This document shows positions 1 to 13,068 of a stretch of DNA of 64,000 nucleotides, one piece after another. The notes beneath the pieces are model-generated. The model did no database searches. It was not told where the DNA came from and saw only the letters and a list, made by a program, of their open reading frames with translations. Position 1 is the first letter of the stretch, and every line of letters starts with the position of its first letter. Source of the stretch: Callipepla californica brunnescens (Eukaryota; Chordata; Aves; Galliformes; Odontophoridae); contig JALIRH010000002.1 of NCBI GenBank assembly GCA_023055505.1, positions 38,139,733-38,203,732 of the forward strand, read 5' to 3'. Made by a program: the position numbers and the translations under genes.

Positions 1-3000
1 CAATGGAAGATACAGATATGTTCCGAGGATCCAACAATAAACAACACTGCAATTTACTTAAAAAATGCCACAAATGAGTGTCTGATGTTTAGCCAAGTAC
101 CACAGTTCATTTTTTTTTTTCATTTGACATTGTCTACAGTGTATCGTATCTGAATTTCAACAGAAATTGAAATATTACTGAGAATTTTCTTTAATATAAA
201 GTCTCTTGGAAGATAAACCAATTAAAATAAATTTGTAGTTGATTTAGTATTTTAAAACAGAAAATCAACAGGTTTCATTAACAGATACAGTGGCTGACTG
301 ACATCTACTTGTATATCTACATAATGAGTAAAGACTTTGATCTTGTTTTACACCCACATGGGAAATTTGGTGCTGGGGTCCTGTAAAGAGCAAGTTGAGA
401 GTCTCTGAAGTGCCAGCCTACACATACTTTAAAATTTAATGCCACATAACAGCTTTCTTACATGTCACAGTTCTTCCTTGTCCATATTGTTTTCCACCCA
501 GAATTTACTGAACACTGACCACCTTCTTGTCAAGAGATAAAAGCTTCTCTTTTCTCAAGAGAAATTGAAGCTAAAAGTTGCCAAATGTTTAATTTTTTTA
601 TTATTTATATACTGTTAGTAGCAGTAATATTTCCTGAACAACTATATTTAAGAAAAAAATAAACTATTATCTCCTCTTATTTCATCACATTGGCTCACTG
701 AAGTGTTTTTTCTTCTAAATGTCTGTCAAATTTTTAACAAAAACAATAAGAAAAAGATAATTGGAGTAACAAAAAAACTTAAGCAAAGAGCAGCTTATCT
801 TTTTAAGAGGAAGCATCCTCAACATTAAAAAAGATAATGACATGGGTGAGCTGAGTGAATAAGAAAGCACCATGGTATAATTATTAAGGTTAATGGCAGA
901 TGTAAACTACACTGAGATACACCCTAGAGTGATTCTGTGTATATCACTTATATACTCTATTAGTAATTATTCTGGTGGTTTAAAGATAACCTGATTTTTT
1001 ATTATATTTAGGTTTTGAGATTCCTTTTTTTATTAAAAAAGAAAATGCAGTAACAACCAAAAACAGCACCTAGTAACAATGTCTGTATGCTGAAATAGCA
1101 GAGTTTTTCATATTGCTGGCTTATGTAATATGAGACTGAAACTAAGAAACAGAACTATTTAAATGCTTATTTTTATAGCACAGCTATCTACTGCAAAATG
1201 TTTGTTCAAAAAACAAAATGTTCACTTTGAGAATGTTTCTGGTGAGAAATTATCAGGGTTATTCAAACTCAAAACACAACATTTTCTCTCTACAATCCCA
1301 TCCAAAATGTTAAATTCTGTGTCATGGATGGGAATTCAGAATCAGTTTCATTACAGCAGACATTACCAGAATTAAGCATATGGACATAAGTAGGGAGAAG
1401 GAAGCATTTTAGAATGATCACTTTGATACTTCCAGATCAAAATTCTCTCAAAAAAATGTATCTCTTGAGAGAAAATTAAAGTTTTATTATTTAGGATAAA
1501 AACATTACAGAATGTCAGAGTTTCCCACAGGATAAAATTTGGATTTCCAGCCAGCTCAGCAGCTACTTGTGTTCTCTGGAGTACAGTTACCCTGGAGTCT
1601 TCAGCCTTTAGCAAGAACTCTCTTGGGAGGCAAGAAGCCCTCTCATTATCTAATGCTGCTACAACTCTATTCAAATTACAGATTTTAGAAGAGGTATCAG
1701 CAACAGTGCAGCTTGCTGGCAAATATATGGAGTGAATACATTTTAGATTATGGAAAGGTTAAATATAGTAATGGAAAACAAAATTTTACAAACAAACGAA
1801 CAATCAAACAACCAATTTCTTCTTCTCTTCACAAGAGCAGTTAAAGTGCTTATGCTACATACCAGATAAAATCCTGTCAAGTGTATTTGCTGTCAAGATG
1901 ATTTTGAAATCATTTAATATTTTTCAAAGCATAAGATCTTTTCCGTTGCTTCAGTTCAATATCTGTACTGATCTGATTCCTCATTTTTAAACCAATATTC
2001 ACCTTGCAAACAAGTTAAAAAATGTGACAAATCATAAAATAGCATCCAAGTTTAGGAAGAAACAAACAGAAAATTGATTTTAAGTTATATATCAACCTAT
2101 TGACTCCACCTCTGAATCCCAAAGATAGTCTTCCATTGTCTCAGCTTTTGATCCTCTTACTGATATCTAAATGAAAGGAAACATTGTCTGGCCCCTTTTG
2201 TTTAATGAGACCTCCAAGTTAGGAAATGGATTTTCATGCTTTTCTGGTTACCTAGGACTAGCTGACAACCTAATACTCTACGCACATGCAAATATGTTGC
2301 ACTTAAACATTAACATTGGTCGCCTTATAAGGGACTCTTAGATAGAATGGCATTTCCAGTTCTCAGCTTCTGAAATGTGGAATAATAATGAATGTAAGGT
2401 GTCCACATACACACTCTTCTCAACGACCATGAGATTAAAATCAAAACGAGCATTGGCACAGGTTGTGATGGGTCCTTGGAGAATCATACTTCAGGATCTC
2501 TAGTTTCTCTGAGCGCTGCTGTAGTTTTTCTGGGTGCTCATCTCTTGGACCAGGCACCCTTGGCCATCCATCACTAATCCAGATAGAATTTTGAAGTTCT
2601 GGAGACTGGTGCATGCTGCACCAAGCAGGAGCCTTCAGCAAGCCCGATATAATTTGGAATGTTCTAACTTTCCTTTGGAAAGCAGAGGTTTTAAAAAATA
2701 TATGTATGATTCTGTGTAAGAGAAAGAAAGAATCACTGCCAAACCAAAGGATTTTGCAGTTTAAAAAGTCTATACTCTATGTAGTCCACATCCACTGCTG
2801 TTTTAATGAAGGGCTGCAAAGGAATTCCTTAGCTTATTCAGTCCCAGCTCCAGGGATGAAACTGATTGTTTTTGGTCTGCACACAGGCAGTCTTGCTTTT
2901 GCCTTCCTTCTGTTCACAAGCTGTTGTGCCTGCTTGCCCCTGTTTTTTCCTCTGGAAAAAAAAAAAAAAAAAATCTGTGATTTGTCAAATTGTTCCCCAA

Positions 3001-3279
3001 ATGGTATGTATTCTTACATATTCTTCTAGGCAAATACAATGTTTTGCTCTTGATTAAACGTGCAAAGATTTTCATTACACTCTTAAAAAAATAGAGGCAT
3101 ATTTTTAAGCATTCTTACTGTTGTATGTATTTTTAATCATTAAAACACAACTGCTCTATTTTCAACCAGTTTGCTTCAGCACCTTGCACTGTTCAGAGAC
3201 ACTGTGCAAGCACTGAAGTTAGCTAAGCATTCACAAGCTGCTAGGCTATATTAGATGGCCTCTGATGTGCTAGACCCTA
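1..3279. other. Intergenic, no gene seen
   Basis: AT-rich DNA with only short chance open frames on both strands. Apart from the A tract at 2956 I recognise no repeat, RNA gene or coding exon. Confidence 0.7.
2956..2973 (+). repeat. Poly(A) tract, 18 nt
   Basis: Run of 18 A. Confidence 0.95.
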
Positions 3280-3518
3280 TTGAAGGCAGGTCATGGAGAC
3301 TTGCAAGCCTACCTCACTGAACTAGCCAACCTAGGAAGGTGGGCTTTAAGTGAAGGACCTGGGGATAGGATCCAAAATGGTCATGCTCATGGCATTGCAA
3401 ATGGCTGGGGAATAATCCAGGCCTACCAGAACAGTGACAAATGTTCATTAGTTGCCTCCCACAACATAAGCCAGAACACCAATCATCTTAAGAGTGGGGA
3501 GATTCTCTTGCATCCTTC
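3280..3518 (+). other. Unassigned DNA left of the LTR, possibly 5' part of the interrupted CR1
   Basis: An open frame of 121 codons crosses from here into the LTR and is not a gene. Because CR1 coding similarity resumes immediately after the LTR, this stretch is probably the upstream part of the same CR1, but no specific CR1 motif is visible here. Confidence 0.4.
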
Positions 3519-3523
3519 CAGGG

Positions 3524-4095
3524 TGTCAACGGTTGACCGGGCTGGATCAGCCCAGTTCCGTGACAATTGGTGCGGGGGACCCACGGACCCACGCCCCAGG
3601 AAAGGGGAAGAAAAAAGGGAAAAGGGAAAAGGGAGATGGGCCTAGAAACAAAACAGTGGCAATGATCTGAGGAGGAAAGCTAATTTACTAAATAAGATAT
3701 CAGAAAGCAAAATAACACAGTATAATATAATATAATTGGAATTGAGGCTAATTAATCAAGTAAAATGAGCGAGAGAGTGTCCGATAAACCGAAGGCCTTA
3801 TGCTAACGCTGAAGGCGATACGGCAGCGAGCACCCACTGCTGAGTCGATCCCGAAGGAAAGAGAGCGTCCCGTGACTGCAGAGAGTTTTTATCTGTTCCC
3901 TCTGAGCGGAAAACACGTAAAAATACAAAGCATCGCAAAGTCCTCTGGAGAATGTAGTTCTTCTTCTCTTCTGAGACAGGTATACCTGGAACCATCAATG
4001 ATCCATGGGGCTGGAGTATTAGCTCTTTACCCCTTAATGCAATACATGATGTTATGATGTGGAATACCAGTACCAAAAACCATAAAACCATGACA
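3524..4095 (-). mobile_element. Solo LTR of an avian ERVL-type endogenous retrovirus
   Basis: 572 bp with terminal TGTCA...TGACA and perfect 5-bp target duplications CAGGG at 3519-3523 and 4096-4100. Read on the minus strand it starts TGTCATGGTTTTATGG, like the common bird ERVL LTRs, and has a TATA-like GATAAAAA (minus strand) at 3886-3893. No primer-binding site, gag, pol or env flanks it, so it is a solo LTR left by LTR-LTR recombination. It sits inside an older + strand CR1. ERVL is inferred from the 5-bp duplication and end sequence; the subfamily is not determined. Confidence 0.88.
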
Positions 4096-4100
4096 CAGGG

Positions 4101-5510
4101 AAAGCCACATCCTCTGCACCCATTTCTTCTCTGAAGTGGCAATGCACACAGCATGAGAAACAGCAGAAATTCGAGATAGGGCAGGGCCATGATCTCACTG
4201 CAATCACAGATACATTGTAGGACAGCTCACACAAATGGAATTCTGTCATGGATGGCTATGTACTTTTTAGGAAAGACAGACCAGCAAGACAAGACAGTGG
4301 AGTTGCTCTTTGTTTGAGAGAGCAACTGGAATTTATTGAACTCTGTCTAGAGATGAATGATGAACAAATGGAGAGCTTATGGATAAGAATTAAGGGGAAA
4401 ACTAATATGTGTGACTAATATGTGTTTACTACAGGCCACCTAATCAGGAGGAATGAATTGACAGGGCATTCTACAGATAGCTGATAGTAGCCTCACAATT
4501 GCAGGCACTGGTTCTCATGGGGAACTTCAGCCACTCTGATATTTTCTGGAAAAACAGCACTGCCAGACACAAAAAGCCTGGGAGATTCCTTCAGTGTGTG
4601 GAAGATAACTTTCTGATGCAGGTGGTAGAGAAGCCAATGAGCTGTGCTGCTGAGCCTTGTCCTAACAAGAAGGTCTTGTTAACTTAAAGGCTGGAGACAA
4701 CGTTGGATGCAGCGACCATGACATTATGGTGTTCAGGTCTTACAAGGAAGAAACAAGGCTGTGAGTAGGACTGTAACCCTGAACTTCGTAAGAGCCTACT
4801 CTGACCTCTTCAAGAATACTTGGAGGTATTGTACTGGAATGTATATGTGTCTAAAAGAACTGGTCAGTATTCAAGCACTGCTTCTTTTAAGCTCAAAATC
4901 ATTGCACCCCTGAGAGTAAGAAATCAGGAAAATGTGACAGGAAAAACACAAACAGAAGAAGAAAGTTTATGGAAACTGGAAAAGAGGTCTGGGAGGAATA
5001 TAGGAACGCTGTCAGGGCATGCAGGGATATGATGAGAAAATCTATGACCCACTTGGAATTAAGTCTGGCAAGGGAGGTCAAAGATAACATGAAAGACTTC
5101 TTTAAATATGTCAAAAGCAAAACGAATACTAGGGAAAATGTGTCTTCTGCTGAATGAGGTGAGTGCACTGATAATAGAGGATGCTGAGAAAGGCAGAGTT
5201 ACTGAATACCTCATTTTCTTCAGTCTTCACTGCTAAGGCTGCCCTTTGGGAATCCCAGACCCTGGACAAAAAGGGTCTGGGGAAAGGAAGACTTCCCCCT
5301 GGTTAAGGAGGATCTGGTCAGAGATTGTCTAGGTACAGAGTCTACAGAGTCTGAAGCTAGCTGTGTTCCTCATGGGTGAGTACTGGGTCCAGTCGTGTTC
5401 AACACGTTCATTAGTGACCTGGATGAAGGGGTCAAGTTCACCAAGTTTATCACTAGGCTTGCTGACAATATAAAGCTGGGAGGAATGGCTGAGACACCTG
5501 AATCATGAGA
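4101..5510 (+). mobile_element. CR1 LINE fragment, endonuclease and partial reverse transcriptase
   Basis: Frame-shifted translation follows CR1 ORF2: an NAHSMRN segment just after the LTR, DSSHKW near 4230, the endonuclease block (GNFSHSDIFW, from about 4513, and RFLQCVEDNF), the CSDH-like segment near 4710, and the RT motif region read as GPVVFNTFISDLDEG near 5390. The RT N-terminal half (after about 5335) is deleted. Several stops and frameshifts make it dead. About 250 bp left of the LTR (from about 3280) is probably the 5' part of the same copy, but I could not confirm CR1 similarity there. It is followed at once by an inverted piece carrying the next part of ORF2. Confidence 0.85.
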
Positions 5511-5530
5511 ATATTGTGAGAACAATACAA

Positions 5531-6010
5531 GTCTCCCTGGAGCCTTCTATTCTCCAGGCTGAACAACCTCAGCTCTCTCTGTCCTCACAGGGGAGGTGTT
5601 CCCTCCCTTGAATCATTTTTGTGGCCCTCCTCTGGATGCGCTCCAACAGGTCCACATGTCTCTTGTACTGATGATCCATATCTGGACACAGTACTCCAGG
5701 TGAGGTCTCACCAGCACAGAGTAGAGAGGCAGGATCACCTCCTTCTCCCTGCTGGCCACTCTTCTTTTGATGCAGCCCAGGATATGGTTGGTTTCTGGGT
5801 AGGGCTCATTTTTGGCTCATGTCCAGCTTCCCACCCACTAGTACCCCCAAGTCCTTTATGGTAGGGCTGTGCTCTATCCTTACATCCCCCAGTTTGTACT
5901 GATAGTGAGGGTTGCAATGGCCCAGCTGCAAGCCCTTGCACTTGGATTTATTGAATTTCATGAGCTTCTCCTGAACCCACTGTTCAAGTCTGCTTGAACT
6001 GTTCATCTCT
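5531..6010 (-). mobile_element. CR1 LINE fragment, reverse transcriptase C-terminal part, inverted
   Basis: On the minus strand it reads RLEQWVQEKLMKFNKSKC, then [15 protein letters not shown] and on to the typical SLEKRRLRGDL-like region, i.e. RT C-terminal CR1 sequence. It lacks the CR1 3' end. Its content begins where the adjacent + strand fragment stops (GGMAETPES), suggesting both come from one insertion with an internal inversion. Confidence 0.85.
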
Positions 6011-7661
6011 GCTGATGTTGTTCAGTCATTTCAGTGTTCACTGTCTCCTGAGACCAATAATTTCAAGCATTTTATTTTGATTAATGAAGATGTAGAATTG
6101 TTTTCAAGACTTGCTACCTATTACACACAGCAAATGCAAAAATAACTCAGTATATTAGTGCTGAGACATAGCCTTTGATATCAAGAAGGCAAGTTTGCTA
6201 AGTCTACATCCTTAAGCAGAGTACTGGAATTCATAATATTTCTCCTAAATAAAAAAGTCATGCACAAAATATAAAATGACTTTACTGAAGTAAAAGGAGA
6301 AAGAATGCGATAAACTTAGGAAAAAGGGAATAAGGAATGAAGTCTCGCATGACAAAATGCTTTGTTTACATAGAGGCTACAGGGCGTGACATACCCTATT
6401 CAGTTTATTTTCCAGTATAATTACAATTGAAGTAACATAAAAATATGTTGATAATTAGAATTTTAGGAAACAATTTCATTTGACAAAACCTTATCTCAAA
6501 ACAGTTTGTCTCCAGTATCACTCTGTAACTACAGAGTTAGTCTTGATTTATCCCTTAACACAAAGCATAGGATAATTGATGTATTCTATTAAATTGGTTG
6601 TTTTATTTTTAATGAAGAGAGGTTGCTTGCTGTTAAGGATTTTGTTGAGATTTATCCCTCATGTTATTCCACTGAAGATAGTAGATGAAATAGAGTGGTG
6701 TAGGACCATCCTGTGTCTTCCTAAATCTGATTTGATTTTTAAGTGAAGCCTGTAGCAGTTCTATTGCACTGTGGTTTTTTTTCTGAATTGTCTTTTTTCC
6801 TCCATCATATTTTATATGTTGCTAGTCTTTTTCAGATTGCATACTTTGATGTTAGATATGTAAATTTTTTATAAGAAAGATACCACAATGTATCCCTTGG
6901 TGGTGGGTCATGTAAACTGTTTGGACACTGAAGAAAATCTACTAATGCAGATATGGAACAGAGCTGCAGACAGTCTCAGTTAATATGTTCTGTTATTCTT
7001 TCCCACTCCTGCTCAAGTGTAGCCATTCTCTTGTGTTTGTATTCATCCCACACCTGACATTTCTACTGAGATGCCACCATCATTCAACCATATATGGGAG
7101 CAAGGAATGACAATTAACAACATTTTGCTCATCATCTGAACAGAATTTCAAGATAGTTCTTCAGATAATTAAAGGGTAATGTACCCAACACATTGCCATG
7201 ACATATGCTATAATTTGCTGTCTAATTACCACAAGGCCAGGTATGTATGTTTGACATGAAACAACAACTAAGGAAAAAAAAATAGACGGAGGGGGAAAGG
7301 TGTTAAATATTATTTTTAGGGTAATACAGCTTTATGTATGATTAGGATTGGCCTCGTGCCACCAGGCTGATTTCTCATGAGTTTTGAACCTACCTGAGTG
7401 GGAGGAAAGAGAATTCAGCACCCGAGTAACACTACCAAGATATCAAAACTTTTAAATTTTCTTACAAGACTGCAGGAAAAATATATATATATATGTTGTG
7501 GAAATATACTTGTGATATTTAAATTACCACATTGTAACAAGTGTGCTTAGCTACATAACTGCAATGATTGCCTTGATAAGGTATCTATAAATCCCCACAA
7601 ATCTATTTGTGAAGGGGAAAGGCCATTTGTGAAGCAGGACTGTATAGAATGTTACAAGACA
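6011..7661. other. Intergenic, no gene seen
   Basis: AT-rich, without recognisable coding sequence or repeat family; a short (TA)n lies near 7482-7494. Confidence 0.7.
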
Positions 7662-8015
7662 TTCATAGAATCACAGAATTGCAGAGTTTGGACTCAGTGA
7701 TATCTTGAGGTGCCTTCTAACCCCTGCAATTTTGCTGAAGTAGGTATCCTACAATAGGTCACACAGGTAGTTGCCCAGATGGGTCTGGATTATCCCCATA
7801 GAAGGAAATTCCACAACCTCTCCGGGCAACATGTTCCAGTGCTCTGTCACTTTATTGTAAAGAAGTTATTCTGCAGGTTTGCATCGAACTTCCTATGTTC
7901 AAGTTTTAGGCCATTGCTTCTTGTCCTATTGCTAAACAAACCAAGAAGAACCTGTCCTGATCCATTTGCATCCTGCCTTTCTGTAGGTATTTATGAGCAC
8001 TAATCAGATCCCCAT
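7662..8015 (-). mobile_element. CR1 LINE 3'-end fragment
   Basis: The left end has the CR1 3' terminus in reverse (catagaatcacagaat), followed by the usual reverse-complement 3' UTR and ORF2 tail (GCAACATGTTCCAGTGCTCT..., CTTCTTGTCCTATTGCT, GATCCCCATTT). It is 5'-truncated, as is normal for CR1. Confidence 0.85.
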
Positions 8016-8205
8016 TTCATGCTGAATTCATTGAATTATTCATGTTATATTGCCATAGAAGATTCAGATTTGTCCTCAGTTTTGCAATTACTCTCCTTAA
8101 ATTGAATTTAGATTGACACAACTGTGTTATCTAGCTTTGAGAAATGTAAGAACACCTGAGTTACTACTTGGCTATAGCGTTATCATGACCTAATCCATAG
8201 GAAAG

Positions 8206-8455
8206 ACTGATGGGAGCTGGGGTTGTTTGGCCTGGGGAAGGGAAGGCTTTGGGGAGACCTCCTTGTGACCTTTCAGTACTTAAAGTATTTATAAAAAAGA
8301 AAGCAACTGGTTTACATATTCTGATAGTGATAGGGCAAGAGAGAACAGTGTTAAGCCAAAGAAGGTAGATTTGGATTAGATTTTATTATAGTCCAATTAG
8401 ATATTATTAATTTATGTATTTATTCTATTCAGAAAGATGGTAGGGAATCTCCATT
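8206..8455 (+). mobile_element. CR1 LINE fragment, ORF2 tail and 3' UTR
   Basis: Reads like a diverged CR1 3' region: GGGAGCTGGGGTTGTTTGGCC, then GGGAGACCTCCTTGTGACC, GTGATAGGGCAAGAG and GGTAGATTTGGATTAGA. Similarity fades after about 8385. It faces the CR1 fragment 190 bp to its left and covers overlapping sequence, so it is a separate insertion. Confidence 0.75.
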
Positions 8456-11400
8456 CTTAGAAGTACCTAAAATAACTATACAAGTTACTTAGCAACCTAA
8501 TTTATTTGGATCTTCTTTAGATAGGACACCGGGCTAGCTCACCTCCAGTGGCCCCTTTGAATCTCATTTATTCTGTGACTAATTATCTTGTCTATGAACT
8601 AAATGCAACTGCTCTGTTCTGCTTGACAGTGTAGACAAAACCTCTGTCGTCTTCAAGGACTTCTCTATGTGCTGACACAGGCTATGTACTTAATCACAAC
8701 AATGATCTTGTATAAATTACACATTTAATATAAATTTCACACAGCAAATTATTGATGTATAATAAAAGATGGAAGTCACAGAAGAGAGAAATTTGAGAAG
8801 GTAGGACAGGACAGTGACAACAAAAAGGATAAGTAACAGCAGTATGTTCCAGTAAGTTTTTTTAAGAAAATAAAATAATCCATATTTGTTTGGACTTATC
8901 CCAAAATAGAATGAATCAAACTCTTTTGAAATCTGTCTTTTCTCACCTTAACCCTTAACAAGTCAGTTTGTGAAATATTCATTTTTGTTCACATCAATCA
9001 TCATTATGGATTCAAAATCTGCCTTTAGTACAATTAATAATAATTTCCTTACTTACTTTTAAAATATATATTTAAAGCACAACAATATTAAACATACCTG
9101 AAGCTAATTATTTGTATTTGTTCTGTCTTCACTGAGTGCAATTTACTCAGTATCCTCTGACTCCACAGATACCTGCTTAAGAGAATAAATATATTGGAGA
9201 ATCAACTTTTTTAAATGAATTTGCAACAGATTTGTGAAAGATTTTGAATACCTAAATTAACATAAACCATTGGAAATATCAAGGAAAATAAATAATGTTA
9301 TCATTAATACTCCCTTATTTCAACAACTATTTATTGAAAGTAATCAAAATTTTTGAGGTGTGGAAGTTTAATATCTCCTGTCCTGAGCAACTGGTTATTC
9401 AAAACCAAATCCAGTAATCATCTGACTGGATATCTTACAGCTATTTTAACATACAGATCTCAAGTAATTTTCCCTAGAATAGGCAAATTAAATACAAGAG
9501 CAAACTAATGAATTTTTGATGTACAATTATGAAATTAATCGAAAGCTCAGCTGGTCAGATACATCTATATTGAACTCTGCTGTTGTGAAAATGCTCAGAT
9601 AAAGTATAACATATTTAGATGTGGCTAGCTACTCATTGCATAAAAGTTCACACAGCAAGACTGAACTTCAGGCATCAAAGGCAAGAAGAATCTCTCCAAA
9701 CTGTTTCCATGATCAAAGAGATATATAATAAATTATTTCCTTACACTGTTCAATATTTTTCGTCTGAAAAGACTGTCGAGTTCCTTGCTGCAATTCATGT
9801 TCATCTCATCTCTGCAACAGATGTGATTTATACAGATTACAAATCCAAGCCTCAGATAAGCAAAAAAATGTATTATGTTATGGCAGTAATCCCACAGTAC
9901 TGACAGAATCTAAAGCTATTGTATGATCTGCACGATTATTATGTAATTATTTTGTTGGTTTGTCAGAGGGGCTTTTTTTCATTTTTTTTTATATCATTCT
10001 TCTCAGACAGTAGAAGACCTCTTGGGACAAAGACAGACAATCTTCAACAGTTCAGAAAGGATACTACAAAGGCTTTGATATGTTCATTTTCAGAATATAT
10101 AACTACACAAAAAAAAAACCAACAATGTACTTAGGTTACAATTGCAGCTAGACAGAGGACCTCCTTCTCAAAGGAACTGGTTATCTGGACAAGAAAACAG
10201 AAATGCAATGGAAAGGCCATTGAGACCAGCAGCACAGTTACCTTTGTGTTCAAACAGACCATCAGGTTACTGTTGTCCAAATTCTAGACACGAGCATTAA
10301 AAACGGAAAGAGTTGAAGAGACTCCAGTCTTGAAGTACGGCAACAATAAGTACAAAACTGAACTTCCCATGGAGGTTCCCAGCACAAGATGAATAAATGG
10401 ACTTCCAGACAGGTAACAACAGAAATCTACTACAGAGACCTGTAACCTGTGAATATAAAAGTGGCAAAAGTGCAAAAATGCTCAAACACATAAATTTTAT
10501 TTCAAAAAAATCCCTTACATTTGCAATACCAAAATGTTTTCTTTTGATTTAGTACATACTGGGAGAAAGTTTAAAACAAAAGCAGTCATACCCTACAGCA
10601 AGGACAATTGTAAAGGGTAAGGTTGGCTTTTCCTTACACTTAAAAGCACAAAGTTAGCACAGGAATAAAAACTAAAATGACCAACATTTCCTCTTTTAAT
10701 GGCTTTATTGAACAGACAGAATAGGCATTTCACACTCAATAGCACAGAGCACTACTTGGTTATTAATTGCTACTACACATGGGATAACTGCATAAAGCAA
10801 TCATATTTGAAAAATATTTTGTGCCTGAGTATTTACTCCTCATATAAATATTGCCTGAGCAATTTTAAATTCAGCACTTATTTACTGAAACTTCTATTTT
10901 CATCCTAACTTTGTGAAGCACTGAAAGTTCACTAAACAAACCAACCTTTTTCCCTATACCAACCAAAAATTAACAAAAACAAGCCAAAGGCAACTGCTTT
11001 TTAACTTTCATCCAGTTTCTCATTATCATTCCCCTTCTCATCTCCTCCTTCAGTCAAATGCTTGGATCAGAGACTTGCTTCAAGGCTTATTTCATAGGTA
11101 AAAGGCACTTGTTCATTTTAATGACTGTCACCCTCTCAACTTGAATACTAGAAAGGCTTTCCTCTTTTATTCACATAATGGCCCAAGTATTACAAAAATA
11201 AGCCTCATGTAACATGTTTCATGCTGGGCATGTAATGAACTTGAGAATAGCAATTGTTTATCGTCCTGTCTGCAATTCCTTCTGTCTGCTGGAAGCTGTG
11301 CCAGTTAGAGAGCACAGTTATCCAGTGAAAAGATGAAGACAGAAATCCAGAAGTGCTAGGTCTGAATCAGACCAAACCCATCACTTTTTGACACTTTTTT

Positions 11401-13030
11401 TTTCCATAAAATGGAGCTTGTTGGGCCTGTGGCACCTCAGTGAAGTAAACATCACTGTCAGTTCTACTTTACATAGTTTTTTCACATTCTTAGGGCTCTG
11501 GGGAAAACCCGACTTTTCAGTTTCTCATCTGTGACAGACATGCCTGTCTCAGTTATCAAGACCTAGAGTTTTGTCTCACTAGACAGCATCTCATCAAAGA
11601 TCAAATTTAGACTAGTACATTCCCAGTGCATCTACTGCTCGAATATTGTTCAAATACATTTTTGGTATAAGTTATCAGGAGGTAAAACTAAGGAAAAGAA
11701 CAGACTTAGTTTTAAATTTCACCACTACATAAGATCTATGGTGAAACTAAATGTTAGACTAACAGCACCAAGTACACAGAAAATGCCACTGAATATCTTG
11801 TTTTACCACTGAGGGTTTCGTTATGGTAGTAGTGATCTACCGTGAATGAATATCAAATTAATGTAGCTGAATCATTTTAATACATTTTCAGTTTAATACC
11901 TTAAAAAAAGAATGTCAAATAATGCTGAGTTTCTGACTGGAATTTGCTGTAAGAAGCCAAATATACTCCCCACTATCATCCAAGTAAATGTTACAACTAG
12001 GACTACCTGATAGTTTCATTTACCAAAGCTACACCCAAGGAACTAGCCAGGCATTCACTGGGTTTTCTTCTTAGAAACTCAAATTAAATACAGTGTCCTC
12101 TGGCCTGATTTGTCATGTTGAGATCTGCTCACCGACAAGGTGCTGTTGCCAGACGTCCCTGCCAGGTTCTTGCTGCCCAACCCCAAACCCACATCTGAAC
12201 AGCAAGTTTCCAACCTGCAGGAGTGCCTGCAGGGCACACAGACCTGGTCTGCACCCTCACTTGGAAAGGATTTGTAAATAACACAGTTCTTGACATCTTA
12301 GCAAGAGAGAAGTGGAATAGCTGGTCTGTATTCTACCATGTGGTCTTCTGCAGGCATCTGAAAGAAGACATACAGATACCATTGCATTTTCATATCTCAC
12401 TCTGCAAATCTACAGATTTCTCCACACATGGGACAAATGGACTTGGCCACTGAGACTTCTTTTCAACATGGTGCCAGAATGCCTTTCATTCCACCAGAAG
12501 ACAAAATAAGCACGTCCATCACTTTTAAATGCACATTGTATTTTCTTCTTTTCTATAAATACTGAAAATATATATTTTTTTCTGACATGAGTGATGGTGC
12601 ACTCATATTCCATTATAGAAGGACCACTGAGTGGTAAAACCATTTCTCTTCCAAAGCCAATTTCTGTCCTAATGTAAAAGGGAAAATCCACCAGTTCTGA
12701 AATAGGAATGTCAACAATCTTAAATACCATATGTTCCCTACTACTTATTCCATAGCTGCAAAATGTGCCCTCTTCCTCCACAGCTAGTTTTTAGATGAGA
12801 CCATAACACAGAATCTTTGCCTGTACTTTATCTTTATGGAAGAAATCAACTAACAAAATTCAAAATGAACCCATTCTACTGACTGGGACTGGGGATTCTT
12901 TCATATGCTACTAAGGACCTCTTCAGCTTGCCATCAGGGCCAGGGTCACAGCACCAAATCCTGTGATAACCTTAAATAAAATGTGGTTTTCCCTGCAGAA
13001 TGAACCAGATACATCAGTGATCTCAGCAGG

Positions 13031-13068
13031 AATGTTGCAGCTTTACTAGCTTTACTAGCTGCAACATT
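13031..13068. repeat. Perfect 12-bp inverted repeat (hairpin)
   Basis: AATGTTGCAGCT (13031-13042) and AGCTGCAACATT (13057-13068) are perfect reverse complements around a 14-nt spacer that holds a short internal repeat (TTACTAGC). No gene or repeat family explains it. Confidence 0.8.

Noticed and set aside
3280..3645. 121-codon frame spanning the LTR edge
   Set aside because: Crosses the LTR boundary and lacks any domain.
4101..6010. Twin-primed 5' inversion of CR1
   Set aside because: In twin priming the inverted part is the 5' portion at the 5' side of the insert; here the order does not fit.
12410..12790. Minus-strand open frame of about 125 codons
   Set aside because: No recognisable domain, no ATG start (begins GTG), no homology I can name and no splice context. 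Possible chance frame or unknown relic.
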